The position numbers were made by a program, and so were the translations under genes. A stretch of DNA of 61,731 bases from Nitratireductor sp. GTDB taxonomy: Bacteria > Pseudomonadota > Alphaproteobacteria > Rhizobiales > Rhizobiaceae. The notes beneath the pieces are model-generated. The model saw nothing but the letters and a program-made list of their open reading frames with translations. It was not told where the DNA came from and searched no databases. Positions 18,663 to 28,550 of the stretch are shown piece after piece (positions within the stretch are counted from its first letter, which is position 1; each line of letters starts with the position of its first letter). Location of the stretch: assembly GCA_020441665.1 (NCBI GenBank), contig JAGRLT010000007.1, positions 1-61,731 of the forward strand, given 5' to 3'.

Positions 18663-19172
18663 TCAGGAGGCGCTTTCGGCGGGCGTGAAGTTGAGCGCGA
18701 TACCGTTGATGCAATGGCGCTTGCCGGTCGGCGCGGGGCCGTCGTCGAACATGTGGCCGAGATGGCCGCCGCAGCGGCGGCAATGCAGTTCGGTGCGCGG
18801 CAGAATGAGCTTGTAATCCGTCCTCGTGGCGACCGCATCGGGCAGCGCCTCGAAGAAACTCGGCCAGCCGGTGCCGCTGTCGAACTTCGCCTCCGAGGCA
18901 TAAAGCGGCAGGTCGCATCCCGCGCAGTGGAAGATGCCGGCGCGCTTTTCGTGATTGAGCGGGCTGGTGAAGGCGCGCTCGGTCGCCTCCTCGCGCAGGA
19001 CGGCATATTGCTCTTCGGTCAGGATCGCCCGCCATTCTTCCGGCGTCCTGGTGATCTCGAAGCTTTCACCTGCGGCGACGGCCTTGTCGCTGCCGCCACG
19101 GGCAAACCAGGCCAGCGTGGCAAGGGAGGTGGTTGCGGCAAGCGCACCGGTGATCAGCGTACGGCGTTTCAT
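18663..19172 (-). CDS. msrB: Methionine-R-sulfoxide reductase with N-terminal export signal
   Basis: 169-residue MsrB repairing methionine-R-sulfoxide. Zinc-binding CxxC pairs C83/C86 and C131/C134 are both present, the catalytic Cys is C154 in KRHCINGIALNF, and GTGWPSFFEAL and GGHLGHMFDDGP are textbook. Unlike cytosolic MsrB, the protein begins MKRRTLITGALAATTSLATL. This is a twin-arginine-type or Sec signal or membrane anchor, so it likely acts in the periplasm. The usual resolving Cys near residue 100 is replaced (FDSGTGW). It sits 66 nt upstream of the RDD gene on the same strand. Confidence 0.93.
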   Translation of the reverse strand: MKRRTLITGALAATTSLATLAWFARGGSDKAVAAGESFEITRTPEEWRAILTEEQYAVLREEATERAFTSPLNHEKRAGIFHCAGCDLPLYASEAKFDSGTGWPSFFEALPDAVATRTDYKLILPRTELHCRRCGGHLGHMFDDGPAPTGKRHCINGIALNFTPAESAS

Positions 19173-19336
19173 GGCGTTTCGTCCTTGTTTCCGGGGACAT
19201 TGTCAGGACGGAATGTAACCGCCGAGCCGATGGAAGGCCAATGACACCCGTTCACATCATCGCGAGGCGCGCGCGAGGCGCCGGCGGGAGCACCAGGAGC
19301 GCCAGAGGCGTAACCGCTATGGGTGCGCGCGGCGGC

Positions 19337-20902
19337 TCAGCCGGTAATCCGCAAGGACAGTTCGATGCCGCTTTCCACCGAAAGCTGGCGCACCCGCTCC
19401 TCCGGCCGCTCGCCGATCAGGTCGCGCAGATCGCCCGGCAGGGTGAATTCGCCCTTGCCGTCGCCGCTCACCGTAAAGCCGATGTGCGGCAGGATGCCGG
19501 CGGTCGAGGCGGACAGCAGATACAGCACACGGAAGAAGGCCGCCAGCAACCGCGCCTTGCGGCGGGTCTCGGGCGATGCGAGGACCGACACTCCGGGCTC
19601 GCCGACCTTCGCCGCCAGGCCCTGATAGCGGTGGAAGGAGGCGATGGCGAGATAGGCCCTGCCCTCATGGCTGATGCCGACAAAACCGGCATTGGCGATG
19701 ACTTCGAGCGCCTGGCGGGCGCGGAAATCGGGATGGGCGCGCCAGCCGATATCGGCCAGATAGCAGGCGGCGATCCGGTGGCGCCGCTCGTCCTCGCTTT
19801 CGGCGATACCGAGCTTTTCGAAGGCCATTTCGGTCCAGTCCGCCAGTTCCAGGCAATGGTCCGGCGTGCGGGCGCGCAGGATCGACAGATCGCGGGCGGC
19901 GGTCAGCAGCGAATCGCGCCCCGTCTCCTTTTTCGACAGGCGCGAATAGAGGAAGCCCTCGCGCACGCCCAGCGAGGAAACGGCAATCCTTTCGGGCTGG
20001 TAGATGTCGATCACCTGGCGCATCACCACCGCGCCATAGGGCAGGAGCGCGCGGCGGTTTTTCGACACCGCGTCGATGCCCCGGATTTCCGACAGTTCGC
20101 GCGAGGCGACCTTGTCGCAGAACCGTGCCAGTTCATCCGCATCGATGGTATATTCGTGCACCGTCGCGAGCGGGTAGTCGTGATTGGAGATGTGGAGGCG
20201 GCCGACCGAGCGCCAGGTGCCGCCGACGGCATAGAAGGTGCGGGCGCTGTTGCCCCAGACCACCGGGCTTTTCGACAGGGCACGGCGGGCGATTTCGGCG
20301 GCCTTCTGGAGCGATTCCCCGGCCATTTCGCGCAGCCGCAGGCCACCGAGCGGCAGGGTCATGCCCGAATCGCGGTCCATGTTGACGTTGACCAGTTCGA
20401 GCGAACCGCCGCCCAGATCGCCGACAATGCCGGAAGGCTTGTGGAAGCCGGCATAGATGCCGAGCGAGGCATAGTGGGCTTCCATCTTTCCGGTCAGAAC
20501 CTCGACGTGGTAGCCGCTCAGTTCCTCAACCCTTTGAATGAATTGCGGGCCGTTTTCGGCTTCGCGGGCGGCGGCCGTCGCCAGAATGTGCACGTCGCCC
20601 ACCTGGGTCTGGTGCTGTAACTGCCGGAACCGGCGCAACGCCCTGAGCGCGCGCTCGACGGCGATCTCGTTGAGCCGGCCGCTCTGATGCAGGCCCTCGC
20701 CGAGACCGCAGAGGATCTTTTCGTTGAACAGGACGGCGGGCGCGCGCGTCTGGCCCTCATAGATGACCTGGCGCACCGAGTTCGAGCCGATATCGATCAC
20801 CGCGACCGGCACCCGTTCGGGCAGGCGGCCCTGCCCGAGACGAAGCGGCTTCCGCGCGGGTGCGCTAACGGGAGATGCCGGCAAAACTTTTGGGAGCGTC
20901 AT
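19337..20902 (-). CDS. ppx: Exopolyphosphatase (Ppx/GppA family)
   Basis: 521-residue Ppx/GppA phosphatase degrading inorganic polyphosphate, and possibly pppGpp, in the cytoplasm. The actin-like ATPase fold is clear: phosphate loop 1 [11 protein letters not shown] near 34-44, [12 protein letters not shown] near 106-117 and loop 2 [11 protein letters not shown] near 160-170. A helical HD-like C-terminal half follows. The ATG lies 38 nt inside the end of ppk, so the two genes overlap and are expected to be translationally coupled, pairing synthesis and breakdown of polyphosphate in one transcript. Confidence 0.93.
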   Translation of the reverse strand: MTLPKVLPASPVSAPARKPLRLGQGRLPERVPVAVIDIGSNSVRQVIYEGQTRAPAVLFNEKILCGLGEGLHQSGRLNEIAVERALRALRRFRQLQHQTQVGDVHILATAAAREAENGPQFIQRVEELSGYHVEVLTGKMEAHYASLGIYAGFHKPSGIVGDLGGGSLELVNVNMDRDSGMTLPLGGLRLREMAGESLQKAAEIARRALSKSPVVWGNSARTFYAVGGTWRSVGRLHISNHDYPLATVHEYTIDADELARFCDKVASRELSEIRGIDAVSKNRRALLPYGAVVMRQVIDIYQPERIAVSSLGVREGFLYSRLSKKETGRDSLLTAARDLSILRARTPDHCLELADWTEMAFEKLGIAESEDERRHRIAACYLADIGWRAHPDFRARQALEVIANAGFVGISHEGRAYLAIASFHRYQGLAAKVGEPGVSVLASPETRRKARLLAAFFRVLYLLSASTAGILPHIGFTVSGDGKGEFTLPGDLRDLIGERPEERVRQLSVESGIELSLRITG

Positions 20903-23045
20903 TCTTGAGAGAGTCCCCTCGGCCGGACAGGCTTGGATTGGTCATGAAATAGCGCTGGGCGCTGAAGGATTCGGCATCGCCTTCCGGTTTGATGCGATGC
21001 GATTTTCCATCCGCCGTGATTTCCCAGCTCTGCTCGTTGTCCATCATGTTGGCGACCATGATCTGGTCGAGCACCTGCTGATGCACGGTTCCGGCTTCCA
21101 GCCTGACCATAACTTCCACCCGCCGGTCAAGATTGCGCGGCATCAGATCGGCGGAACCCACATAAACAATCGCCTCGCGCGACGGCAGGCCGGCGCCATT
21201 GCCGAAGCACAATATGCGGCTGTGTTCGAGAAACCGGCCGACGATCGACTTGACGCGGATGTTGTCCGACAGCCCCTTGAGCTGCGGGCGCAGACAGCAG
21301 ATGCCGCGGATGACGAGATCGACCTTCACGCCGGCCGCCGAGGCGCGATAGAGCGCGTCGATCACCACCGGATCGACGAGGGAATTCATCTTCATCCAGA
21401 TTTCGCCGCGCCGGCCGGCCCGCACATGGGCGATTTCCTGGTCGATGTGCTCGAGGATGCGGTTCTTCAGATGGCGCGGCGAGATCGCCAGGGTCTGCAA
21501 TTCGTCGATTTCGGCATAGCCGGTCAGATAGTTGAAGACCTGGGCGACGTCGCGGGCGACCTTGGGATTGGCGGTGAAATAGGACAGGTCGGTATAGATG
21601 CGCGCGGTGATGGGGTGATAGTTGCCGGTTCCGATATGGACGTAGGAGACCAGCCTGCCCTCTTCCCGGCGCACCACCTGGGACAGTTTCGAATGGGTCT
21701 TCCAGTCGACGAAACCGAAGACGACCTGGACGCCGGCGCGCTCGAGATCGCGGGCCCAGCGGATGTTGGCCTCCTCGTCGAAGCGCGCCTTGAGCTCGAC
21801 CAGCGCGGTGACCGACTTGCCCTGTTCGGCGGCCTGGATCAGGGCCGCGACGACGGGCGAATCGTTCGAGGTGCGGTAAAGCGTCTGCTTGATCGCGACG
21901 ACATCGGGATCGCCCGCCGCCTGGCGGATGAACTGCACCACCACGTCGAAGGATTCATAAGGGTGGTGGACGATGATGTCCTTCTGGCGGATGGCGGCGA
22001 AGCAGTCGCCGTTCATTTCGCGAATGCGCTCGGGAAAGCGGGGCAGATAAGGTTCGAATTTCAGGTCCGGCCGGTCGAGCGCCACGATCTCCGACAGGTT
22101 GTGCAGGGCCAGCATGCCCGGGATCAGGGCGATCTCGGTCATTTCGGTGGTCGCTTCCTCGCGGATGAAAGCCTGCAGGTCGTCCGGCGTACCGGCATCG
22201 ATCTCGAGGCGGATGACCGACCCCCGGCGGCGGCGCTTCAGGGCCGTTTCGAAGGTGCGCACGATATCCTCCGCCTCCTCCTCGACCTCGATATCGGAAT
22301 CGCGGATGACGCGGAAATTGCCCGATCCGGTGACCTCGTAGCCTGGAAACAGCCGGCCGATGAACAGGGCGATCACCTCCTCGATGGAGACGAAAAGCGT
22401 CCGCCGGTCCCGGCGCGCCGGCAGTTGCACGAAGCGGGCAAGGCCCGATGGCAGGCGAATGAGCGCAATCATGGTTTCGCCGTCGCGGGTGCTTCTCAGA
22501 TTGAAGACCAGCGCGCTGCCGACATTGGGGATGAAGGGAAAGGGATGGGCCGGATCGATGGAAAGCGGGGTGAGGATGGGAAAGACCGAATCCATGAAAT
22601 GCTCTTCGAGCCAGGTCTTTTCCGACTTGGAAAGCTCGCGCGGCAAAGCGACGATGATGGCCTCGTCCTCAAGCTCCCTGTCGAGCGCGGTCCAGCTCTT
22701 CTGCTGGTCGGCCTGCAGCGCCGAAATCACTTCCTCGACCGCCGCCAGCTGCTCTTTGGGAGTCAGGCCTTCCGGCGTCTTGGCTTCGATGCCCTGGCGC
22801 ACCTGGCTGATCAGGCCGGCGACGCGGACCATGAAGAACTCGTCGAGATTGTTGGCCGAAATGGACAGGAAACGGACACGCTCGAGCAGCGGATTGTTGA
22901 GGTTTTCCGCTTCCTCGAGAACCCGCCGGTTGAACTCCAGCCAGGAGAGTTCACGGTTCATGAAGCGGCCGTGATTGGTGAACCAGTCCGACTGGGCCGC
23001 ATCGGCTTCAGGCACTGCGATGTCGTCGCTTTCGTTGCGTGTCAT
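20865..23045 (-). CDS. ppk: Polyphosphate kinase 1
   Basis: 726-residue PPK1, which reversibly polymerises the gamma-phosphate of ATP into polyphosphate. All domains are recognisable: N domain ([20 protein letters not shown] near 30-50), head domain with [11 protein letters not shown], and the C1/C2 catalytic domains. The motif [12 protein letters not shown] places the autophosphorylated His at about 470, and [19 protein letters not shown] is near 595. An in-frame GTG ten codons upstream (23075) is possible but has no better ribosome site, so the ATG at 23045 is used. It is followed by overlapping ppx and preceded by hdaA. Confidence 0.96.
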   Translation of the reverse strand: MTRNESDDIAVPEADAAQSDWFTNHGRFMNRELSWLEFNRRVLEEAENLNNPLLERVRFLSISANNLDEFFMVRVAGLISQVRQGIEAKTPEGLTPKEQLAAVEEVISALQADQQKSWTALDRELEDEAIIVALPRELSKSEKTWLEEHFMDSVFPILTPLSIDPAHPFPFIPNVGSALVFNLRSTRDGETMIALIRLPSGLARFVQLPARRDRRTLFVSIEEVIALFIGRLFPGYEVTGSGNFRVIRDSDIEVEEEAEDIVRTFETALKRRRRGSVIRLEIDAGTPDDLQAFIREEATTEMTEIALIPGMLALHNLSEIVALDRPDLKFEPYLPRFPERIREMNGDCFAAIRQKDIIVHHPYESFDVVVQFIRQAAGDPDVVAIKQTLYRTSNDSPVVAALIQAAEQGKSVTALVELKARFDEEANIRWARDLERAGVQVVFGFVDWKTHSKLSQVVRREEGRLVSYVHIGTGNYHPITARIYTDLSYFTANPKVARDVAQVFNYLTGYAEIDELQTLAISPRHLKNRILEHIDQEIAHVRAGRRGEIWMKMNSLVDPVVIDALYRASAAGVKVDLVIRGICCLRPQLKGLSDNIRVKSIVGRFLEHSRILCFGNGAGLPSREAIVYVGSADLMPRNLDRRVEVMVRLEAGTVHQQVLDQIMVANMMDNEQSWEITADGKSHRIKPEGDAESFSAQRYFMTNPSLSGRGDSLKNDAPKSFAGISR

Positions 23046-23155
23046 GGGGGGTCTCGCTCGCTCAAAATTCGGCACGCTTGCCTACAAACCAATCATGACA
23101 GATTTGCTACCTGAACCCTATCAGCAAATGGGGTCGGCGTTCAAACGGGACGCGG

Positions 23156-23860
23156 CTATCCGCGCCGTTCGAATTCCGCCAGCGCTTCGGCGGCCAGGGC
23201 GCGGTTGATCTTGCGGCCGCGCGCCAGGGCCTCGCGGTCGAGCCAGGCGACGATGCGGTTCGCCACCGCCATGGAGCGCTCCATGCGGGTGACGAGATAG
23301 GCGACCGTGCGGGGGGAGACATCCAGTTGCCGGTCGGCGAAGAGCTTGACGATGAGGCCGGTCAGCAGGCTGTCGTCGGGCTCCTGCAATTCGACCAGAT
23401 GGGCCAGCCTCAGCCGCGAGATCAGGTCCGGCAGGGTGAGGTTCCAGGAGGCGGGAAAGCTGCGGCTCGTGATCAGCAGGAAATGGCCGGCGCCGCGCGC
23501 CTGGTTGAAGGCATGAAACAGCGCTTCCTCGTCGATTTCGCCGGCAGCCGCATTCTCGATCACCAGATGCGAGCGGCTTGCCGCCATCGGGTCGTCGGCC
23601 AGGTTTGCCGCTTCGACGGTGGCTGCACCGGTCTGATGTGCCCAGACGGCGGCGATGTGGGACTTGCCGGAACCGACCGGGCCGGCCAGCACGATTACCC
23701 GGGAAGGCCAGTCGGGCCAGTGGTCAATCAGATCGATCGCCATCCGGTTGGCCGGGCTTTCGATCAGATCCTCGCGGCCGATGCCAGCCTCCACCGGCAG
23801 TTCCAGTGCAAGCTGGGCGGTGGCGGGTTTCTTGTCGGCCCGGTCGGTCATCGCGGACAT
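23156..23860 (-). CDS. hdaA: DnaA-related replication regulator HdaA
   Basis: 234-residue AAA+ protein of the DnaA/Hda family. In alphaproteobacteria HdaA stimulates ATP hydrolysis by DnaA on the sliding clamp (RIDA) and prevents over-initiation. An N-terminal clamp-binding type segment QLALELPVE is at about 16-24, the P-loop is GPVGSGKSH near 61-69, and a C-terminal lid reads SMAVANRIVAWLDREALARG. The downstream ppk-ppx and upstream AI-2E transporter arrangement is conserved in Rhizobiales. A second ATG three codons in (23851) is an alternative start. Confidence 0.9.
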   Translation of the reverse strand: MSAMTDRADKKPATAQLALELPVEAGIGREDLIESPANRMAIDLIDHWPDWPSRVIVLAGPVGSGKSHIAAVWAHQTGAATVEAANLADDPMAASRSHLVIENAAAGEIDEEALFHAFNQARGAGHFLLITSRSFPASWNLTLPDLISRLRLAHLVELQEPDDSLLTGLIVKLFADRQLDVSPRTVAYLVTRMERSMAVANRIVAWLDREALARGRKINRALAAEALAEFERRG

Positions 23861-23875
23861 TCGCCGGCCCGCCGG

Positions 23876-25024
23876 TCAGCGCTTGCCGCGCGCCGCGCGG
23901 CTGGTCGCCGGCGGTTCGAGCAGCGCGGGATCGACCTTGTCGGCGCCTTCGGAATAAAGTTCGCTCGCCATGTAGCGGCCCATGGCAAACCGCACCACGA
24001 CGCCGATCGCGGCAGCGGCCGGCACGGCGACCAGCATGCCGACGAAGCCGAACAGGGAACCGAAGGCAAACAGCGCGAACATCAGCCAGACCGGATGCAG
24101 GCCGATGCTGTCGCCGACCATTTTGGGCTGCAGGATGTTGCCCTCGAGAAACTGGCCGACGCCGAAAATTACCGCGATCAGCGCGATCGAGAAATAGTCG
24201 GGCCAGAACTGGACCAGCGCGACGCCCATGGCAAGCACCAGGCCGGTGAGCGACCCGACATAGGGAATGAAGGAAATCAGGCCCGCGACAAGGCCGATCA
24301 GCAGGCCGAAATTGAGGCCCGCCAGCGTCAGGGATGCGCCGTAGAACAGGCCCAGCACGAGACAGAGGCTGCCCTGGCCGCGAACGAAGGCGGCCACCGC
24401 CGTATCGATGTCGTGGGAAATCTCGCGCACCGTCTGGCGGTGGCGCGGCGGCACCCAGCTGTCGACCTTGGCGACCATCCGGTCCCAGTCGTACAGCATG
24501 TAGAAGGCGACGACCGGGGTGACGACCAGCAGCGACACCACATTGATCAGCGACTTGCCGGAAGCCCAGAGCTGTTGCAGCACGGTCGAGACGAAGCCGG
24601 CGCCCTGGGTCATCAATTCGTTGAGGTTCTTCTGGATGGAGGCATGGTCGAGGCCGATCCGCTCGGCAAGCCAGCTGTTGCGGGTCGATGCGATCAGTTC
24701 CTGCAAACGGCTGACCAGTTCCGGCAGGCGCGCCATGAAGCCGGTCAGCTGGCCGGCCAGAACCGGAATGAGGACCATCAGCGCCAGGATGAAGAGGACG
24801 ACGAAAAGCGCGGTGATGATGACGGTCGACCACAACCGGGAGATACCGTATTTCTCAAGATAGTCGGCCACCGGATCGAGAAAGTAGGCCAGCGCCATTC
24901 CGGCGATGAAGGGCAGCAGGATACCGTTGAAAATCCACAGAAAGAGCAGGAAGCCGGCGAGCCCGCCAAGCCAGTAATAGGCGCGCCTTTGAACCTGCAG
25001 GGCGGTTTGCTTTGCCATTGGCAT
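23876..25024 (-). CDS. AI-2E/PerM family transporter
   Basis: 382-residue polytopic membrane protein of the AI-2E exporter/PerM family. About eight helices are visible, with the typical MLYDWDRMVAKVDSWVPPRHR cytosolic loop (given in part) and a C-terminal block GVGQFLEGNILQPKMVG, the hallmark of the family. The cytosolic tail is basic and rich in Ala and Pro. The ATG at 25022-25024 is preceded by AAGGAA at good spacing; the frame extends upstream but without family similarity. The gene is 15 nt upstream of hdaA on the same transcript. The substrate in Rhizobiales is unknown. Confidence 0.9.
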   Translation of the reverse strand: MPMAKQTALQVQRRAYYWLGGLAGFLLFLWIFNGILLPFIAGMALAYFLDPVADYLEKYGISRLWSTVIITALFVVLFILALMVLIPVLAGQLTGFMARLPELVSRLQELIASTRNSWLAERIGLDHASIQKNLNELMTQGAGFVSTVLQQLWASGKSLINVVSLLVVTPVVAFYMLYDWDRMVAKVDSWVPPRHRQTVREISHDIDTAVAAFVRGQGSLCLVLGLFYGASLTLAGLNFGLLIGLVAGLISFIPYVGSLTGLVLAMGVALVQFWPDYFSIALIAVIFGVGQFLEGNILQPKMVGDSIGLHPVWLMFALFAFGSLFGFVGMLVAVPAAAAIGVVVRFAMGRYMASELYSEGADKVDPALLEPPATSRAARGKR

Positions 25025-25251
25025 TTTTCCTTCCGCGGCTCTCCGCTTGCGCTTTCTAGCGACCGCCTTGCCGCTGCGCAAGGCACCGGACCGGCAGAGA
25101 TTTACGGGCCGGTGTCTCTGCCCGCTTTCCACGCAATTCACCGGCCGGTCCAGGGAAAAAGCTTGCAGTTTGACGCCAGTTGCCGCACATCCGCCGCAAC
25201 CCTACCGGCTGACCGAGGCCGTATGAAGCGGCCAGCAAAGCGGATCACGAG

Positions 25252-26367
25252 ATGAGCGGCGCCAGCAATTCCCCCTCCCCCGACAAGGCTGCCGGAAATG
25301 GCGGCATGACCTATGCCGATGCGGGCGTCGATATCGATGCCGGCAACGCACTGGTCCGGCGCATCAAGCCGGCCGTCAAGAGCACGTCCCGCCCCGGCGC
25401 CGACAGCGAGATCGGCGGCTTTGGCGGGCTGTTCGACCTCAAGGCGGCGGGTTTCACCGATCCGGTTCTCGTCGCCGCCAATGACGGCGTCGGCACCAAG
25501 CTCAAGATCGCCATCGAGGCCGGCAGGCACGACACGGTCGGCATCGATCTCGTCGCCATGTGCGTCAACGATCTGGTGGTGCAGGGCGCCGAGCCGCTGT
25601 TCTTTCTCGACTATTTCGCCACCGGCAAGCTCGAGGTCGAGGCCGCCGCCCAGGTGGTCGAGGGCATTGCCGAGGGCTGCCGGATCGCCGGCTGCGCGCT
25701 GATCGGCGGCGAGACGGCGGAGATGCCCGGCATGTATGCGGCCGGCGACTACGATCTGGCGGGCTTTGCCGTCGGCGCCGCCGAGCGCGGCAGCCTGCTG
25801 CCCTCGGGCGATATCGCGGCGGGCGACATCATCCTGTCACTAGCCTCGTCCGGCGTTCACTCCAACGGCTATTCGCTGGTGCGCCGGCTGGTGGAGAAAT
25901 CGGGCCTTGGCTGGGGCGATGCTGCCCCCTTCGCGCCGGCAAGAAGCCTGGGCGAGGCGCTGCTGGAGCCGACGCGCATCTATGTCAAGCCGCTGCTTGC
26001 CGCGATCCGCGAAACCAGTTCGGCAAAGGGCGGGATCAAGGCATTGGCGCATATCACCGGCGGCGGGTTTACCGAGAACATCCCCCGGGTTCTGCCGAAC
26101 GCGCTTGCCGCCGCCATCGATCTCGATGCGATCGCCCTGCCGCCGGTATTCGAATGGCTGCGGGCAACCGGCGCGATCAGCGAGGCAGAAATGCTCAAGA
26201 CGTTCAATTGCGGCACGGGCATGGTGGTGGTGGTTTCGGCCGAAAGGGCGGCGGCGGTCGCCGAAGTGCTGCGCCGGGAAGGCGAGACGGTGACGGAAGT
26301 CGGCCGGATCGAGACGCGCCATACGGACGCGGTGCGCTATGCGGGCCGGTTGAGGACAGCCGGCTGA
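25252..26367 (+). CDS. purM: Phosphoribosylformylglycinamidine cyclo-ligase (AIR synthetase)
   Basis: 371-residue PurM, step five of purine synthesis, using ATP to close the imidazole ring of AIR. The N-terminal [13 protein letters not shown] and the glycine-rich substrate segment [14 protein letters not shown] (about 56-69), [10 protein letters not shown] near 79, [11 protein letters not shown] near 157 and the late [11 protein letters not shown] are all characteristic. It is divergent from the AI-2E transporter gene; the 227-nt gap between them should hold both promoters. It overlaps purN by 1 nt (TGATG). Confidence 0.96.
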   Translation: MSGASNSPSPDKAAGNGGMTYADAGVDIDAGNALVRRIKPAVKSTSRPGADSEIGGFGGLFDLKAAGFTDPVLVAANDGVGTKLKIAIEAGRHDTVGIDLVAMCVNDLVVQGAEPLFFLDYFATGKLEVEAAAQVVEGIAEGCRIAGCALIGGETAEMPGMYAAGDYDLAGFAVGAAERGSLLPSGDIAAGDIILSLASSGVHSNGYSLVRRLVEKSGLGWGDAAPFAPARSLGEALLEPTRIYVKPLLAAIRETSSAKGGIKALAHITGGGFTENIPRVLPNALAAAIDLDAIALPPVFEWLRATGAISEAEMLKTFNCGTGMVVVVSAERAAAVAEVLRREGETVTEVGRIETRHTDAVRYAGRLRTAG

Positions 26368-27065
26368 TGGCGCCGCAGCGGGCCAGTGCCGAGGTAAGGC
26401 GCAAGCGGGTCAGCGTGCTGTTCTCGGGCCGCGGCTCCAATATGGCGAGCCTGCTGATGGCGGCGATGGCGCCGGGCTATCCGGCCATCATCACCCATGC
26501 CTTCACCAATGTGCCCGGTGCCGGCGGGCTGGAAATCGCCCGGAAGAACGAAATCGCCGTCGATGTCATCGACCACAGGGCCTTCGACAGCCGGGAAGCC
26601 CATGAGGCGGCGGTGATGGCGAAGCTCGTCGAGGCCAAACCCGACATCATTTGCCTTGCCGGCTATATGCGCGTTCTGTCGGAAGGCTTCGTGCGGCGCT
26701 ATCGCGGCAAGATCCTGAACATTCATCCGAGCCTGCTGCCCTCCTTCAAGGGGGTCGACACCCATCACCGGGCACGGATCGCCGGCGTCCGGGTGCATGG
26801 CGCCACGGTGCATTTCGTCGATGAAACGCTCGATGGCGGGCCGATCATCGCCCAGGCGGCGGTTCCGATCGAGGCGGGCGACAGCGACGATACGCTGGCC
26901 GCCCGGGTACTCGAAGCCGAGCACAGGCTCTATCCCCACGCGCTGGCGCTGGTGGCGTCGGGCAAGGTGCGGCTGTCGGGTTCGCGGATCGTGGTTTCGG
27001 ACACGCCGCACGAGACCGGCGCGGCACTCTATTCACCGCCGCTGCCGGCAGGCGATGCGGGCTGA
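26367..27065 (+). CDS. purN: Phosphoribosylglycinamide formyltransferase 1
   Basis: 232-residue formyltetrahydrofolate-dependent GAR transformylase, step three of purine synthesis. The phosphate loop is VLFSGRGSNMASLL near 17-30, and the catalytic Asn/His motif is NIHPSLLPSFKG near 116-127, followed by GATVHFVDETLDGGPIIAQ. It is about 20 residues longer at the N-terminus than E. coli PurN. The ATG at 26367 shares its A with the purM stop. The open frame reaches back to 25560 inside purM but that part is out-of-frame shadow. Confidence 0.96.
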   Translation: MAPQRASAEVRRKRVSVLFSGRGSNMASLLMAAMAPGYPAIITHAFTNVPGAGGLEIARKNEIAVDVIDHRAFDSREAHEAAVMAKLVEAKPDIICLAGYMRVLSEGFVRRYRGKILNIHPSLLPSFKGVDTHHRARIAGVRVHGATVHFVDETLDGGPIIAQAAVPIEAGDSDDTLAARVLEAEHRLYPHALALVASGKVRLSGSRIVVSDTPHETGAALYSPPLPAGDAG

Positions 27066-27110
27066 CCGGGCGATGGCCGCCAGGCTCGTAAGAGGCACCG
27101 GACACGGCAG

Positions 27111-27980
27111 ATGAACTACCGTCACGACTATCACGCGGGAAACTTCGCCGATGTGTTCAAGCATATCGTGCTTGCCCGCGTCATCGCCTATCTGAAAAAC
27201 AAGGACAAGGCGTTCCGGGTCAGCGATATCCATGGCGGCGCGGGCCGCTACCGCCTGCCGCCGGCGAGCGATCGCGACCACAGGGGCAATCCGCCGGAAT
27301 GGGTCAGCGGGATCGGCAGGCTGGCCGGCTGGACGCCGGGCGCTGAAACCCTCGCCCTGATCCGGCCCTATCTTGATTGCGTCTTCGGCGAGGGGGTGGC
27401 GGCAACCGAAACGCCCGGGACCTATCCCGGCTCGCCGCTGATCGCGATGACGCTGATGCGCGGCCAGGACCGGCTGTCGGCCTATGAACTGCACCCCGAG
27501 GCCGCGGCCCGTCTCAAGGCCCTGTTTGCGGGCAATCACCGGGCGCGCATCATCGAACTCGACGGCTGGCTGGCGCCCGGCGCCCATCTGCCGCCGAAGG
27601 AGAAGCGCGGCCTGCTGCTGGCCGATCCGCCGTTCGAGGAAGCAGCCGATTTCGACCGGATGGTGGCCGCCCTCGTCACCACCACCAGGCGCTGGCAGGG
27701 CGGCGTGCAGGCCTATTGGTATCCGCTCAAGCATGCCGAGCGGGTGCGGCGGTTCAAACGGGCGCTTGCTGAAACCGAAATCAGTGATCTCATCGCCATC
27801 GAACTGGAGATCGACCGTGCGGCGCAGCCGCCGAAACTCCATGGCTGCGGCATGATCCTGCGCCGGGCGCCCTATTCGCTCGAAGCCGAGATGCGGCAAC
27901 TCCTGCCCGAGCTGACGCCACGGCTTGCATCGGCACCGGGCCGCGGGGCGTGGCGGATCGAGCGGCTCAGCACCGAGTGA
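27111..27980 (+). CDS. rlmJ: 23S rRNA (adenine-N6) methyltransferase RlmJ
   Basis: 289-residue SAM-dependent methyltransferase of the RlmJ/YhiR family, which methylates A2030 of 23S rRNA. The strongly conserved N-terminus MNYRHDYHAGNFADVFKHIV is present, then DIHGGAGRY (SAM-loop region near 40-48) and the catalytic LLADPPFEEAADF (about 169-181), equivalent to the N6-adenine methylase DPPY/F motif. It follows purN by 45 nt on the same strand and may be part of that transcript. Confidence 0.93.
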   Translation: MNYRHDYHAGNFADVFKHIVLARVIAYLKNKDKAFRVSDIHGGAGRYRLPPASDRDHRGNPPEWVSGIGRLAGWTPGAETLALIRPYLDCVFGEGVAATETPGTYPGSPLIAMTLMRGQDRLSAYELHPEAAARLKALFAGNHRARIIELDGWLAPGAHLPPKEKRGLLLADPPFEEAADFDRMVAALVTTTRRWQGGVQAYWYPLKHAERVRRFKRALAETEISDLIAIELEIDRAAQPPKLHGCGMILRRAPYSLEAEMRQLLPELTPRLASAPGRGAWRIERLSTE

Positions 27981-28072
27981 GCCGCCCGCCCGGGGCGATT
28001 GCATGGCTTGCGCTCGCGGGCGGTTTCAGCCAAGTTCGGCAGCGTTCCAGCAACTCTTTCACGGCCTTCACC

Positions 28073-28516
28073 ATGCGTCCCATCTGCCTGTCCCTCTCCC
28101 CGCCCGCAGCCATGTCCGCTGCCCTATCCGCAGCCCTGGTCGCCGCGTTCGGCCTGTTCGTCCTTTCCGGTTCCCCGGCACACGCGGCGGTGTTTCCCGC
28201 ATGCCACGACGCGCCGGTCGAAATGCGCATCCTCCGCGATTTCAACTGGGCGGAGGAAAACACCTGGCGGCGCGGCGTCGATCTCGTCAGGCTCGACCGC
28301 ATGCATGAGCACCGCACGGTGCAGAAGGCCGGCTCGCAGGTGACCCGGCGCTATTGCAACGCTACCGCCATCCTGTCGAACGGCACGAGGCGGCAGATCT
28401 GGTACATGATCGAGGATATCGGCGGCTTTGCCGGCTACACCTGGGAGGTCACCCATTGCGTTTCCGGCCTCGACCCGTGGAAAAACCATGACGGCTATTG
28501 CCGCACGATGCGATAG
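28073..28516 (+). CDS. Small secreted protein with four cysteines, unknown function
   Basis: 147-residue exported protein. The ATG at 28073 starts a hydrophobic signal region whose likely cleavage site is after AHA (residues about 36-38). The mature 108 residues hold four Cys (FPAC, RRYC, THC, GYC), enough for two disulfides. They also contain several Trp/Tyr and a repeated 'xRRQIWYMIEDxGGFAGYTWEV'-like beta pattern. I do not recognise a family; similar small orphan proteins are common in Rhizobiales. An internal ATG at 28112 is an alternative start. It is followed after 34 nt by the AIM24-like gene. Confidence 0.72.
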   Translation: MRPICLSLSPPAAMSAALSAALVAAFGLFVLSGSPAHAAVFPACHDAPVEMRILRDFNWAEENTWRRGVDLVRLDRMHEHRTVQKAGSQVTRRYCNATAILSNGTRRQIWYMIEDIGGFAGYTWEVTHCVSGLDPWKNHDGYCRTMR

Positions 28517-28550
28517 CCGCCGCGGCGATCAGAATACGAGGAAAGACGCG

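Noticed and set aside
25560..26366. Long N-terminal extension of purN running back into purM
   Set aside because: The extension lies out of frame inside purM and is basic nonsense; PurN family sequence begins after the ATG at 26367.
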